Source: JAUVKA01 sp964465145
GTDB taxonomy: Bacteria > Bacteroidota > Bacteroidia > Bacteroidales > UBA12481
Length of the DNA: 13,798 nt
Direction of reading: 5' to 3'
NCBI GenBank assembly: GCA_964465145.1
Contig: CAYXJR010000102.1
Coordinates: 1 to 13,798, forward strand
Of this stretch, positions 1-7,646 are shown one piece after another. The notes beneath the pieces were generated by a model. The model had not been told where the DNA came from. It was given only the letters and a program-made list of their open reading frames with translations, and made no database searches. How positions within the stretch are numbered: position 1 is the first letter of the stretch; every line of letters starts with the position of its first letter. The translations under genes were made by a program, and so were the position numbers.

Positions 1-31
1 TAAAATTTATCACCATCCGAAGGCGAGGTAA

Positions 32-169
32 ACTAATGCTCGATCGGATATCGAGCCTTCCGCAAATATACCCGCCGATGGACGGTTGAGAAAAGCATCT
101 CTGAACAAATTGAAATACCCCTGGCTCAATGACAAACAGCTTATTTTTGAAGGTGCATCTTATTCGTAA
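32..169 (+). pseudogene. possible 3' tail of an unidentified gene
   Basis: After a stop codon at 29-31 this frame stays open for 45 codons and ends at TAA 167-169. It reads as plausible soluble protein, ending in KLKYPWLNDKQLIFEGASYS. There is no start codon of its own, and the same frame is closed upstream, so it would be a frameshifted or truncated tail of a gene entering from the left. I do not recognise the family. It could equally be chance coding in spacer DNA. The rest of 1-337 holds only the hairpin at 233-252 and no gene I can support. Confidence 0.22.
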
Positions 170-232
170 TTATTTGGTCTATTAATTACCGTGAAAATCT
201 ATGTTAAAAATAAAAAAATAATAAGTTTTGGA

Positions 233-252
233 CCCTGGCAAAGTTTGCCGGG
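233..252. repeat. small intergenic hairpin upstream of the DUF2130 gene
   Basis: CCC-T-GGCAA, loop AGT, TTGCC-GGG forms a stem with one bulged T. It lies in the 5' spacer. Its GGCAA/TTGCC arms recall the TTGGCA arms of the palindromes at 3618 and 6358. The presence of this structure, together with low-complexity GTCACC repeats at 286-299, argues that the open frame running from 191 is not translated here and that the gene starts at 338. Confidence 0.4.
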
Positions 253-337
253 AAGAGGTTCTCAAGCTTGCTCATCTTGGTGTCGGTCACCCGTCACCTT
301 TTTTTCCCTCACCATTTTGCTTAATTTTAGGCCTATT

Positions 338-1606
338 ATGAAAAACCAAGCCCAAATAAAATGCCCTAACTGCGGGACATCCATCGATGTGCAGGATATC
401 CTGGCTCATCAACTCGAGGAAGAGATCAATCAGAAGTTTCAATCCCAGCTGGCGGAGGAGAAACGGAAGTATGATGCGGAGTTTGAAAGGCTTAAAAAAG
501 CCAAAGAGGAGTTTGAACAAAACCGGAAGCAGGAGAAAGAACTTTTCGAGGAACGACTGGAGAAGCAACTGTCGCAGGAAAAGAAATCCATTGAGGCGAA
601 ATTGAAGGCAAAACTGCAGGAAGAACAGGCAGATCAATATAATGCTTTGCAAAAGGAGCTTAACGAGAAATCAGAGCAGGTAAAGGACCTTAATCGTACT
701 AAAGCAGAGATAGAGAAGCTTAAACGGGAGAAATCTGAGCTAAAAGAAGTAGTTGAAGCTGAGGCACAGTTAAAACTGAATGAGACTATCCTCGCAGAGA
801 AGGAGAAAATCAGGAAAATAGAGGAGGATAGAAATGAGCTGCGATTCAGGGAATTGCAAAAGCAACTGGAGGATCAGAAAAGGCTCACAGAAGAGATGAA
901 GCGGAAGCAGGAACAGGGCTCCATGCAGCTGCAGGGAGAGGTGCAGGAACTGGCTATCGAGGAATGGCTGGCCACACAATTTCCATTGGATACCATCGAG
1001 GAGATTAAGAAAGGCGCAAGGGGAGGGGATTGTATTCAGATCGTTCATACCCGAGCCCGACAGAATTGTGGTACCATTTATTACGAGAGTAAAAGAACGA
1101 AGGATTTTCAAGTTAGCTGGATCGAGAAGTTCAAGGCTGATATCAGAGAAAAAGGAGCCACTATTGGCGTGCTGGTCACGGAAGTTATGCCCTCGGATAT
1201 GGACAGATTGGGCCTGAAGGATGGTATCTGGATATGTAATTATGATGAATTCAAAGGGCTTTGTGCTGTGTTGAGAGAATCAATCGTTCAGCTAAGTACA
1301 GCCGTTAGTTCCCAGGAAAATAAGGGCGATAAAATGCAACTGCTTTATAATTTTCTAACCAGTAATATCTTCCGTATGCAGATTGAAGCCATAGTGGAAG
1401 GGTTTTCTCAAATGAAATCCGATCTGGATACGGAAAGACGATCTATGCAGCGCATCTGGAAGCAACGCGAGAAGCAAATCGATAAGGTAGTTACCAATAC
1501 CATCGATATGTACGGTTCAATCAAGGGAATTGCCGGAAACGCTATTCAAGAAGTTAAGGCATTGGAATTGCCGGCGGCAGAAGATACTGATGATAATATA
1601 CTGTAG
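338..1606 (+). CDS. DUF2130 domain protein (zinc knuckle, long coiled coil, nuclease-like domain)
   Basis: The predicted product is 422 residues, normal for DUF2130 proteins. It begins MKNQAQIKCPNCGTSIDV, with a single CPNC knuckle at residues 9-12. Residues about 25-196 are almost pure Glu/Lys/Gln heptads, a long coiled coil. A globular part follows at about 205-310 with the block GARGGDCIQIV (Asp231) and CGTIYYESKR (Glu250-x-Lys252). That spacing resembles a PD-(D/E)XK nuclease core; this is my inference. A second helical stretch closes the protein. The frame is open back to 191, but that extension encodes hairpin and spacer sequence, so I chose ATG 338. No signal peptide is seen, so it should be cytoplasmic. 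The role of the family is unknown. The stop codon lies inside the palindrome at 1605-1628. The next gene is an unrelated lipoprotein. Confidence 0.9.
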   Translation: MKNQAQIKCPNCGTSIDVQDILAHQLEEEINQKFQSQLAEEKRKYDAEFERLKKAKEEFEQNRKQEKELFEERLEKQLSQEKKSIEAKLKAKLQEEQADQYNALQKELNEKSEQVKDLNRTKAEIEKLKREKSELKEVVEAEAQLKLNETILAEKEKIRKIEEDRNELRFRELQKQLEDQKRLTEEMKRKQEQGSMQLQGEVQELAIEEWLATQFPLDTIEEIKKGARGGDCIQIVHTRARQNCGTIYYESKRTKDFQVSWIEKFKADIREKGATIGVLVTEVMPSDMDRLGLKDGIWICNYDEFKGLCAVLRESIVQLSTAVSSQENKGDKMQLLYNFLTSNIFRMQIEAIVEGFSQMKSDLDTERRSMQRIWKQREKQIDKVVTNTIDMYGSIKGIAGNAIQEVKALELPAAEDTDDNIL

Positions 1607-1658
1607 AGACACATGGTCATGTGTCTCTGGAAAGGCCAAGGTCATGTGTCTCTGGAAA
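1605..1658. repeat. perfect palindrome plus 25-base direct repeat
   Basis: AGAGACACATG (1605-1615), GT, CATGTGTCTCT (1618-1628) is a perfect 11-bp inverted repeat. The 19-mer starting GGTCATGTGTCTCTGG occurs at 1615-1633 and again at 1640-1658, a period of 25. The TAG stop of the DUF2130 gene (1604-1606) overlaps the left arm. The AGAGAC...GTCTCT shape matches a type of intergenic palindrome that is common in Bacteroidota genomes. It could act as a transcription end, although no T-run follows. Confidence 0.7.
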
Positions 1659-1667
1659 CTACCAACA

Positions 1668-2261
1668 ATGAAAAAAATATTGATATTAGGTGTAATTGTA
1701 ATACATTTTGTTGCATGCAACAGAGAGGATACCAGACCAGGGCTATTATATTTAGATAATATTATCGCTGGAGAATCGACAGGGGCAGGAATTAAATATT
1801 CGGGTTTGATTAATGATACTTTACTATTTGATTTTCCATCCTCAAGTACTTCTAGAATAATTGATGTAAATGACGATGATATAGGTGACTTTAAATTAAG
1901 TTTCTCAGGGACCGCATCACCTGGTCATGCCAATTCAAGAAATTCTATAGTTGCATTAGAAAATAGTGCAATAGCTATAAAGGATATTGAAAACCTTATA
2001 ACGGATACTATTTCACGGTATGATACAATAGACAACAATCTTAACTGGATATGTGATACCTGTATCATCTACAATTATTATTGGGATGTGTCAGGTAATT
2101 CATCTGAAACAGGGCTATGGAATAATGTTAAAGATAAATTTATTGGGATAAGGATTATTATCGATGATAATACTTTATATGGTTGGATTAGAATAGAACT
2201 AAATAATGGATGGAATTTAACTTTGATTGATTATGCGAGTACAATTGGATATGAAAATTAA
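1668..2261 (+). CDS. hypothetical lipoprotein with a calcium-loop-like Asp cluster
   Basis: The predicted product has 197 residues. The N-terminus MKKILILGVIVIHFVACNRE is a lipoprotein signal peptide with lipidated Cys17 (FVAC). The mature part is acidic and beta-rich. IIDVNDDDIGDFKLSF resembles the Asp/Asn calcium loops of repeat-containing surface proteins. Near the end, FIGIRIIIDDNTLYGWIRIE resembles a C-terminal motif I recall from secreted Bacteroidota lipoproteins (FIGFR...YGWI...). CDTC is a possible disulfide pair. The frame extends upstream to 1530, but that overlaps the DUF2130 gene and the palindrome, so ATG 1668 is preferred. Function is unknown. It is probably anchored in the outer membrane or periplasm. 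The AT-rich composition contrasts with the DUF2130 gene upstream. Confidence 0.8.
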   Translation: MKKILILGVIVIHFVACNREDTRPGLLYLDNIIAGESTGAGIKYSGLINDTLLFDFPSSSTSRIIDVNDDDIGDFKLSFSGTASPGHANSRNSIVALENSAIAIKDIENLITDTISRYDTIDNNLNWICDTCIIYNYYWDVSGNSSETGLWNNVKDKFIGIRIIIDDNTLYGWIRIELNNGWNLTLIDYASTIGYEN

Positions 2262-2370
2262 CTGATTTAGTGATTACTCCCAGGATGCTGAGTAAAGAAT
2301 CTCTGGAAGAATTGATGAAGATATTTTAAAAGGCCTCCGAATACTTTTTAATAAACCTAAACTTTCGATA

Positions 2371-3540
2371 ATGAATAGGAATAACTCCTTAGTAAAACTA
2401 TTTTGTGGTTTCCTGACTTTTATGATTTTGCTGCTTTCCTGTAACCCAGATACTAATAGGGAAATTTCAAAAGGGGAAATTCACTTGAGGATTGATCCAG
2501 GCAACCTGCCAAAGAATGCAAAATTATCTGACCTTGTTGAAAGTGTCAGACTAATACCTTTAGAGACCTCTTCTGATTGCATTATTGGTTCTACTGAAAA
2601 GATTTTTGTAGGCAAGAATTCAATTATTGTATCGGTAGCTGCAGGGAACATTAGTGAATTAATCCATTTTTCACCAGATGGTAGTTTTCTAAACAAAATT
2701 GGACAGCAAGGAAAAGGTCCTGGCGAATTCACAGCGGTATCTGATTATACAGTATTTGAAGATTCCTCAATGGTCTTTATTGGGATGCAGAGAGCAAATA
2801 AAATTTTGGCCTACAGTATAGATGGGAGCTTGGATCGTGAGATGAAATTTGATAAAGTATTGACCAATGCAAAGGTATTGGGTACCGATAATATGGCTTA
2901 TCGAGATTGGGATTTCGAGGTGAAAATAGTTAACAATCGTTCTCAGGATACTCTTAAATATATCAAGACTTCTATACAAACCGGGTCACGTGCTCCTTTT
3001 TTGAGTGGACAACCACACACAGGATATTTTTATTCAGCACTGGGTCGTGATACAATTTGGAGAATAGAATCAGACTCCATGAGGCCTAAGATTGTATGTG
3101 ATTTTGGATCAGGGCATTACACCTCTCAAGAATATATTGATTGGATAGTTAGTGGAGCAGGGATCCCAACAGGTAAGCTTGCTATTGTTGGACCTTCCTT
3201 TTATGGATCAGGGTATTATTACTTTCCACTGAATCGGGAGAATGAGGAGAAGGTTTACCAACATTATAACATAGTAGTTAATGAAATTACTCAGGAGTCC
3301 TGGCATTTGGTAAACGGTAAAGCAAGCGATGATGTTCTTTTTTGCACCTCAACCGATTTCAGAACTGTTGCTCATACTGGTGAATGGGTTTCTGTGGTTG
3401 GTGCTTATGAACTCATTGATGCTTTTCCTCAAATCCGGGATAATCCTGATTTTAATTATTCCCCAGATATTATTAAACAAATACAAAAAATGAAGGAAGA
3501 TGATAATCCTGTGTTGGTTTTATACGAGTTTAAAAAATAG
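2371..3540 (+). CDS. 6-bladed beta-propeller lipoprotein (DUF5128-like)
   Basis: The predicted product has 389 residues. The signal peptide ends in LLLSC with lipidated Cys24. The family hallmarks are visible in order: VRLIPLET at 59-66, a KIF-x-I strand, IHFSPDGSFLNKIG at 98-111, and GQQGKGPGEF at 111-120. Repeated beta strands then run to the C-terminus, ending KMKEDDNPVLVLYEFKK. These proteins form a six-bladed propeller on the cell surface or in the periplasm and occur in large paralogous sets in Bacteroidota. No enzymatic role is established and the ligand cannot be read from sequence. It lies 109 bases after the preceding lipoprotein and faces the minus-strand protease convergently. It looks intact. 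Confidence 0.88.
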   Translation: MNRNNSLVKLFCGFLTFMILLLSCNPDTNREISKGEIHLRIDPGNLPKNAKLSDLVESVRLIPLETSSDCIIGSTEKIFVGKNSIIVSVAAGNISELIHFSPDGSFLNKIGQQGKGPGEFTAVSDYTVFEDSSMVFIGMQRANKILAYSIDGSLDREMKFDKVLTNAKVLGTDNMAYRDWDFEVKIVNNRSQDTLKYIKTSIQTGSRAPFLSGQPHTGYFYSALGRDTIWRIESDSMRPKIVCDFGSGHYTSQEYIDWIVSGAGIPTGKLAIVGPSFYGSGYYYFPLNRENEEKVYQHYNIVVNEITQESWHLVNGKASDDVLFCTSTDFRTVAHTGEWVSVVGAYELIDAFPQIRDNPDFNYSPDIIKQIQKMKEDDNPVLVLYEFKK

Positions 3541-3543
3541 TCT

Positions 3544-3577
3544 TAGCCATTTACGTATTAGTCTTATCAATGGCTGA
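3544..3577. terminator. weak stem-loop after the beta-propeller gene
   Basis: AGCCATT (3545-3551) pairs with AATGGCT (3569-3575), with one further wobble and one further pair outside and a 17-base loop. It sits 5 bases after the stop codon. There is no U-tract, so termination is only a guess. Confidence 0.3.
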
Positions 3578-3617
3578 CTTAAACTGTTCTGTTTATAAAA
3601 GGGGATTACGTTTCTCA

Positions 3618-3648
3618 GCCAAGGATCGGGCTCCAGCCGGCCCTTGGC
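3618..3648. repeat. palindrome between convergent genes, shared with 6358-6390
   Basis: GCCAAGG (3618-3624) and CCTTGGC (3642-3648) are the outer arms, with GGCT/AGCC (3629-3638) as an inner stem. The right half, TCGGGC...AGCCG.CCCTTGGCAA, recurs almost unchanged at 6367-6391, so this is a dispersed repeat. Lying between two convergent genes, it could serve as a two-way transcription end. Confidence 0.6.
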
Positions 3649-3656
3649 AATCTTGC

Positions 3657-5843
3657 CTACAACTTCAACACCTTATAAAGCTCAGACCTCTCAGAGCTCA
3701 CCACCTTCACAAGATACATCCCTCTTTTTAAAGATCTTAAATCAATAACCGCATTTCCTGATGTGGATTTTGTCAGCATTAGGAGGCCATCAACAGTATA
3801 GATATTAATAAGCTTTTCAGCATTTAAACCAGTCTGTATAATCAAGAAATCCGTGACAGGATTAGGATAGATTCTCACCAGATCCTCCTGGAGTTCTGAT
3901 TCAACATTCGAAGCTGACAAAACTGTAATGTAATCTGTTTCAGTTTTGGTATCACTGCCAAATACATTGCTGACCGTCAGTGTTACGTTATAAGTTCCGG
4001 TATCAGCATAGGCAACAACAGGGTTTTGTTCTGTAGATGATCCCGGTGTACCCCCAGGGAATGACCATGTCCAACCGGTTGGCCCATCAGCGGATAAATC
4101 AGTAAAAGTTAGGGGATTATCCGGCTGTGTTTCCCTCGAACTTACCGTAAAGCCGGCTTGAGGTTCATTCGATGTTCCCCTAAGTTTAATTTCGGCAATG
4201 GAGGTGCGAACATCAGTCAGGGATCCGTTACCTAACCATGAATTAAGAGCCTGGAATTTTATATATCGCCCTAAACTATTCGGTAATAAGGCATATTGCT
4301 GCAGATGGGTGTAGAAAAACCTTCCGGAGGCTGCCTCCTCTCCCCAAGAGATTCCGTCGGTACTTAGAAACAGCCTGTAATCTGCAATCCGGCCTTCCCA
4401 AGGAGCAATATGATTCGTATTGGCCTGGTAGTAAAACTCATTGATAACATAAAGCTGACCGAGATCTATCACAATCTCATGGGGTCTGGGATATTGATTG
4501 CCCCATGGCACATGATAATATGTGCTTTCATCACCGTCGAAAGCTTTCTCTGCTCCATAATTAGATTGTGATGGGGTTGCAGAAACCAGGCTCCATCCAC
4601 TTTGGGGAATCTCTGGTAATCTTAGAGATTGATCAGGTACAGAAACTGAAAATTGAACATGATCATGACCGATAATAACTATGTCGGTTATTTCGATATT
4701 TGAAGGCCTGCCATCCCACCATTTAGAATCCGGGACGGTTTCATCAGTAAAGGACTTGTTTGGAACATAAATATCTCCTCTATTGCCCCTGTTGGTGCTT
4801 GACCTCTCTAGTTCGAACTTTCCATCGGCCTGCTCAATGGAATTTCGATAATGTTTCTGAGGCGTCATGTCAGATAATCTGTTGGAGGTGCCGACCTTGA
4901 AATCAGAATGCCATATTAACAAACCAATATTCAACGGGAACAGGGAATTTCCAATATTGGATCTTTTTCGAGCTTCAATGGTGAAGTACTCCATGGGGTC
5001 GTAGGGATTCCTTATCACCACTACACTGTCACCGTCGGCCCTCAGTGTAATGGTACTTGATCCAGCTGAAGGTTCCACTACATATCCCCAGTTGTACTGA
5101 GCCTGAAAAGGCCCTCCGATAGGTTCAACATCTGGTTTGCCCCCCGACATTAAACTGTAAAAACCGGTTCCACCAGAATGTTCAGTACCGGAATCAGTGT
5201 CGTAGGTGTCGGGGAAATCGAAAATTGCATGACCGGTTTCATGAAGGCACATGAACATATCGACAGGAGTAGTATCCCAGGGCGCCTTAAGCGTCGCTCC
5301 CTGGATCTTATTTATTTTAATTCCGTTTGAAAGTGTCCATCGGGGTCCATGAGTTGCCCCAACACCAGCCGGGCCCCATTTTGAACTGATTACCATTACA
5401 GAAGCTAATCCTCCCTTTGACAGATTATCGAAATCATCATCACATATGCTTAAGGACCGCCAATCATAATCAGGATTGTTATCGATAATCCATTCCAGAG
5501 CATCTTTCCAAAGGAGAATGCCATCCTGCCAACCTAATGATTCATAATACGTTGATGGCTGTGGGGCAGTATAGTAGAAGATGTCATGAGTAAAATCTAC
5601 ATTCCTTCTGCTTTGCTCATACCAGTATTTTCTCCATGAACGGTCTGCTCCGTCCTCCTGATAATTCATACCATTGATAAGGCTGTCTAATCGCTCAGGA
5701 GCTATCCACGCAGGCACATCAGGATAATCAATGTAAATGGCGATACCCTTATACTTAATATTCGAATCGGTCTGGCTTTGGACCCCAATGTTAAACTGAA
5801 GAACCAGCAGCGCCAGAATCAGAAAGGAGTTGGTTTGTTTCAT
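3657..5843 (-). CDS. secreted M6-like metalloprotease with discoidin, PKD and T9SS sorting domains
   Basis: The predicted product has 728 residues starting at MKQTNSFLILALLVLQFNIG. The signal peptide runs to about residue 23. An upstream Met would only add 13 residues before this hydrophobic segment. The peptidase domain (about 30-400) carries the zinc motif HETGH at 201-205, followed by FPDTYD, and GFYSLMSGG near 227-235, the pattern of M6 (immune inhibitor A-like) peptidases. Residues about 417-557 form an F5/8 type C (discoidin) domain (AFDGDESTYYH...IDLGQLY), a likely carbohydrate or surface binder. A PKD domain follows at about 561-642 (GWTWSFPGG...DTGTYNVTLTV). The last 70 residues (IYPNPVTDFLII...GMYLVKV) are a Por-type sorting domain. 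The protein should be exported by Sec and then by type IX secretion. It is intact and apparently monocistronic. Its substrate is unknown. Confidence 0.92.
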   Translation of the reverse strand: MKQTNSFLILALLVLQFNIGVQSQTDSNIKYKGIAIYIDYPDVPAWIAPERLDSLINGMNYQEDGADRSWRKYWYEQSRRNVDFTHDIFYYTAPQPSTYYESLGWQDGILLWKDALEWIIDNNPDYDWRSLSICDDDFDNLSKGGLASVMVISSKWGPAGVGATHGPRWTLSNGIKINKIQGATLKAPWDTTPVDMFMCLHETGHAIFDFPDTYDTDSGTEHSGGTGFYSLMSGGKPDVEPIGGPFQAQYNWGYVVEPSAGSSTITLRADGDSVVVIRNPYDPMEYFTIEARKRSNIGNSLFPLNIGLLIWHSDFKVGTSNRLSDMTPQKHYRNSIEQADGKFELERSSTNRGNRGDIYVPNKSFTDETVPDSKWWDGRPSNIEITDIVIIGHDHVQFSVSVPDQSLRLPEIPQSGWSLVSATPSQSNYGAEKAFDGDESTYYHVPWGNQYPRPHEIVIDLGQLYVINEFYYQANTNHIAPWEGRIADYRLFLSTDGISWGEEAASGRFFYTHLQQYALLPNSLGRYIKFQALNSWLGNGSLTDVRTSIAEIKLRGTSNEPQAGFTVSSRETQPDNPLTFTDLSADGPTGWTWSFPGGTPGSSTEQNPVVAYADTGTYNVTLTVSNVFGSDTKTETDYITVLSASNVESELQEDLVRIYPNPVTDFLIIQTGLNAEKLINIYTVDGLLMLTKSTSGNAVIDLRSLKRGMYLVKVVSSERSELYKVLKL

Positions 5844-5945
5844 TTCAATGTTATAGCAAAATATGCAGAGACAAAGTTGCATTAATCCCGTAGATCTTCA
5901 ATGCAGCTTATTAGCATAAATGTAAATGATATTGTTTATAGCTCA

Positions 5946-6269
5946 ATGGTTTCCGTTTTTAGAAAAATCCAAAGGCAATTGGCTTATAACAATCTTCCAG
6001 CCCAATATTTAAGATAATCCATAGGAGAAATTTTCCTGGTTATGGTAGGTATTTTGCTTGCCCTCCAGGTAAATAATTGGAATGAGAATAGAAAATCCCT
6101 TCAAATTGAGAAAGGGAGATATTCTAAGATGATTATTGACTTAAGAAAGGATTCGACAACACTCGAAAAATATCTTTATGATGCGACTGATCATCAGAAT
6201 ATTCATTATCAGAGTGAACAGTACCAGATTCCCGTTTTCACGGGAATGACAGTTAGGATTTACCCATAG
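5946..6269 (+). pseudogene. DUF6090 family protein remnant, nonsense and truncated
   Basis: ATG 5946 begins VSVFRKIQRQLAYNN..AQYLR, then TAA at 6015-6017. The same frame continues with SIGEIFLVMVGILLALQVNN and WNENRKS. DUF6090 proteins have a short basic N-terminus, KY(L)xYAIGEI, a membrane helix GILIALQVNNWNE, and then a cytoplasmic or periplasmic helix. The TAA therefore stands where the family usually has Tyr. An internal ATG at 6042 could restart, but it would start inside the membrane helix. The coding match fades after YLYDATDHQNIHYQSEQ, and the frame runs into the palindrome at 6228-6247 (residues QIPVFTGMT), ending at TAG 6267-6269. Only about 90 of the usual 200-250 residues remain. 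I judge it dead. Confidence 0.8.
6228..6247. repeat. ATTCCCGT/ACGGGAAT palindrome inside the DUF6090 remnant
   Basis: Perfect 8-bp arms ATTCCCGT (6228-6235) and ACGGGAAT (6240-6247) flank the loop TTTC, followed by GAC. This matches the widespread class of short intergenic palindromes of the form ATTCCCG...CGGGAATGAC. It marks the point where similarity to DUF6090 stops, so it may sit at the breakpoint that removed the 3' half of the gene. Confidence 0.6.
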
Positions 6270-6357
6270 CAGAGGATCGCCAAAGAAAGGAGGCGGGGAC
6301 CTAGTGGCGTAATACCTTAGTCCCAATCAGGAACCTCTACACGCCCCACCATCCCTC

Positions 6358-6390
6358 TGCCAAGTGTCGGGCCAAAGCCGACCCTTGGCA
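6358..6390. repeat. strong palindrome, second copy of the 3618 family
   Basis: TGCCAAG-T-GTCGG (6358-6370), a 7-base loop, and CCGAC-C-CTTGGCA (6378-6390) form a 13-position stem with a single mismatch. The right half is close to 3626-3650. It lies 72 bases before the start of the next gene. No T-run follows it, so it is better read as a REP-like element than a classical terminator. Confidence 0.7.
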
Positions 6391-6462
6391 AGTGATTAAT
6401 AGAACAATTTTTCGTAAATTTATTCTGGAAACTGATTCTTCAACAATGGAATACCAGCCGTC

Positions 6463-6993
6463 ATGAAAAAACTATTAATTATCAGCACAATATCCCTTCT
6501 TTTCATCTCCTGCAACAAGGATATCGACCTGAATAATCCTGATGTAGATTTGTTTGTCGAACAACTGAAAGCTGGAACATACGATAACTACGAGAAGGGT
6601 GAGAAGGGTGAAAACCTGTGGCTTCTGATGCCGAATTTTGATGGAAGTCACATAGCAGCCCTAATTGAAAAGGCGAAGGATACAACACATATCGCTGATT
6701 TTCCAACCAACCCGATCTCATCACGCATGCCACATCCTCAAGGAAGAGATTACTTTATCTTAGGCGAATGCCTCCTATGGACAGTAGAGGGAATAAGAAA
6801 TGGAAGCGGCTTTGGTTCACTTGATCCATTTTTAATTGATGCCTCCCTGGATGAACCGGAAAGGGGCAGGGGACTGACAGGCACTGAAATACTCATTGTC
6901 AGGGATCTTTATAAGAATTGGTGGGATAGTTTTAAAAATGATGATTGGGAGAGTGAGAATCCTTTTGGGAGCTCGACTTTCAGGTGGTTTTGA
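6463..6993 (+). CDS. small lipoprotein, possibly DUF4943-like
   Basis: The predicted product has 176 residues. MKKLLIISTISLLFISCNKD is a clear lipoprotein signal with Cys17. The mature domain reads DVDLFVEQLKAGTYDNYEKG...LWLLMPNFDGSHIAALIEKA, then ADFPTNPISSR and YFILGECLLWTVEGIRNG, and ends RDLYKNWWDSFK. The pattern resembles small Bacteroidota lipoproteins grouped as DUF4943; I hold this by memory only. The hydrophobic-aromatic helices suggest a compact alpha domain in the periplasm. A 9-base duplication, GAGAAGGGT twice at 6591-6608, adds an EKG repeat. The gene is complete and sits between two broken genes. The heptamer array at 6994 begins right at its stop codon. Function is unknown. 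Confidence 0.82.
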   Translation: MKKLLIISTISLLFISCNKDIDLNNPDVDLFVEQLKAGTYDNYEKGEKGENLWLLMPNFDGSHIAALIEKAKDTTHIADFPTNPISSRMPHPQGRDYFILGECLLWTVEGIRNGSGFGSLDPFLIDASLDEPERGRGLTGTEILIVRDLYKNWWDSFKNDDWESENPFGSSTFRWF

Positions 6994-7033
6994 GATGCGG
7001 GATGCTGGATGCGTTAAACGGGATACGGGATTC
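6994..7033. repeat. degenerate 7-base tandem array (GATGCGG type)
   Basis: GATGCGG, GATGCTG, GATGCGT run at 6994-7014, followed by GGGATAC, GGGATTC at 7020-7033. The unit is the reverse complement of the CCCGCAT unit at 10189-10207. It lies at the 5' edge of the PQQ pseudogene and supplies its apparent N-terminal codons (MRDAGCVKRDTGF), which are therefore not true protein sequence. Confidence 0.6.
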
Positions 7034-7646
7034 ATCGTTTTGATGATGACCATGTTAAATGTTGTTATTGTCAATGGCCAGGATGCACAGTGTGAGACAA
7101 CCACAGTAATTGCACTGGATAAGATGAGTGGTGAGCTGGTGTGGAAATCTGAGTCTATCGGTGCGCATCGTTCTAACATGTCACCAATCGTCATTGATCA
7201 TTGTGGAAAAAAGTATTTCATTTCCGCCACCCAAACCCACGTACTGGGTGTCGATGTTGATAATGGGGAGATTCTTTGGACCTATCATTACAATTTCCTT
7301 GATAAAAATGGAGATAATGCCACAATCCTGGCTAATACTCCAGTTTACCGGGAGAAATTCAGGAAAGTGGGTTTGTATGAATTGGAATACCGGTGAAATT
7401 GTATGGATAGCAGATTTTCACAACAAAGGGCCAATTATTTCTGCAGACGGAATGCTTTATTGTTACGAGGAGAAGCATGGTAATATGGGGCTGGTAAAGG
7501 CCGACCCAAAGGAATTCAAGCTGATAAGCTCTTTCCAAGTTACTGAAGGCAAAGGCCCGCACTGGGCCAGACCAGCCATTTATTACGGAATGCTACTGGT
7601 GAGGCATGGGGATGTGCTGATCAGTTATAAAATTGGAAATGAGTAA
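6995..7646 (+). pseudogene. PQQ-type beta-propeller protein, internally deleted and frameshifted
   Basis: A signal-like segment, FIVLMMTMLNVVIVNGQDAQ (from about 7033, ATG 7042), leads straight into VIALDKMSGELVWKSES, ahRSNMSPIVIDHCGKKYF and VLGVDVDNGEILWTYHYN, the blade motifs of PQQ-like propeller repeat proteins. This frame ends at TGA 7394-7396. The protein resumes in another frame as GKWVCMNWNTGEIVWIADF and HNKGPIISADGMLYCYEE through GPHWARP to stop 7644-7646. Full-length relatives are about 400-500 residues. Here the first blades after the signal peptide and the segment between NTPVY and GKWVCM are missing. At least two deletions and a frame change are therefore needed, and a functional product is unlikely. 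A role in periplasmic binding or sugar oxidation is only inferred from the family. Confidence 0.8.

Noticed and set aside
191..337. N-terminal extension of the DUF2130 frame from GTG 191
   Set aside because: The extra 49 residues come from hairpin and low-complexity spacer DNA. The family N-terminus with the CPNC knuckle begins at ATG 338.
2285..2329. Short frame MLSKESLEELMKIF between the two lipoproteins
   Set aside because: Fourteen codons resemble a helix end, but nothing else in the spacer supports a gene and no family is recognisable.
6228..6250. Possible CRISPR or Rho-independent terminator at the ATTCCCGT palindrome
   Set aside because: There is a single copy with no spacers and no T-run, and it lies within a former coding frame.
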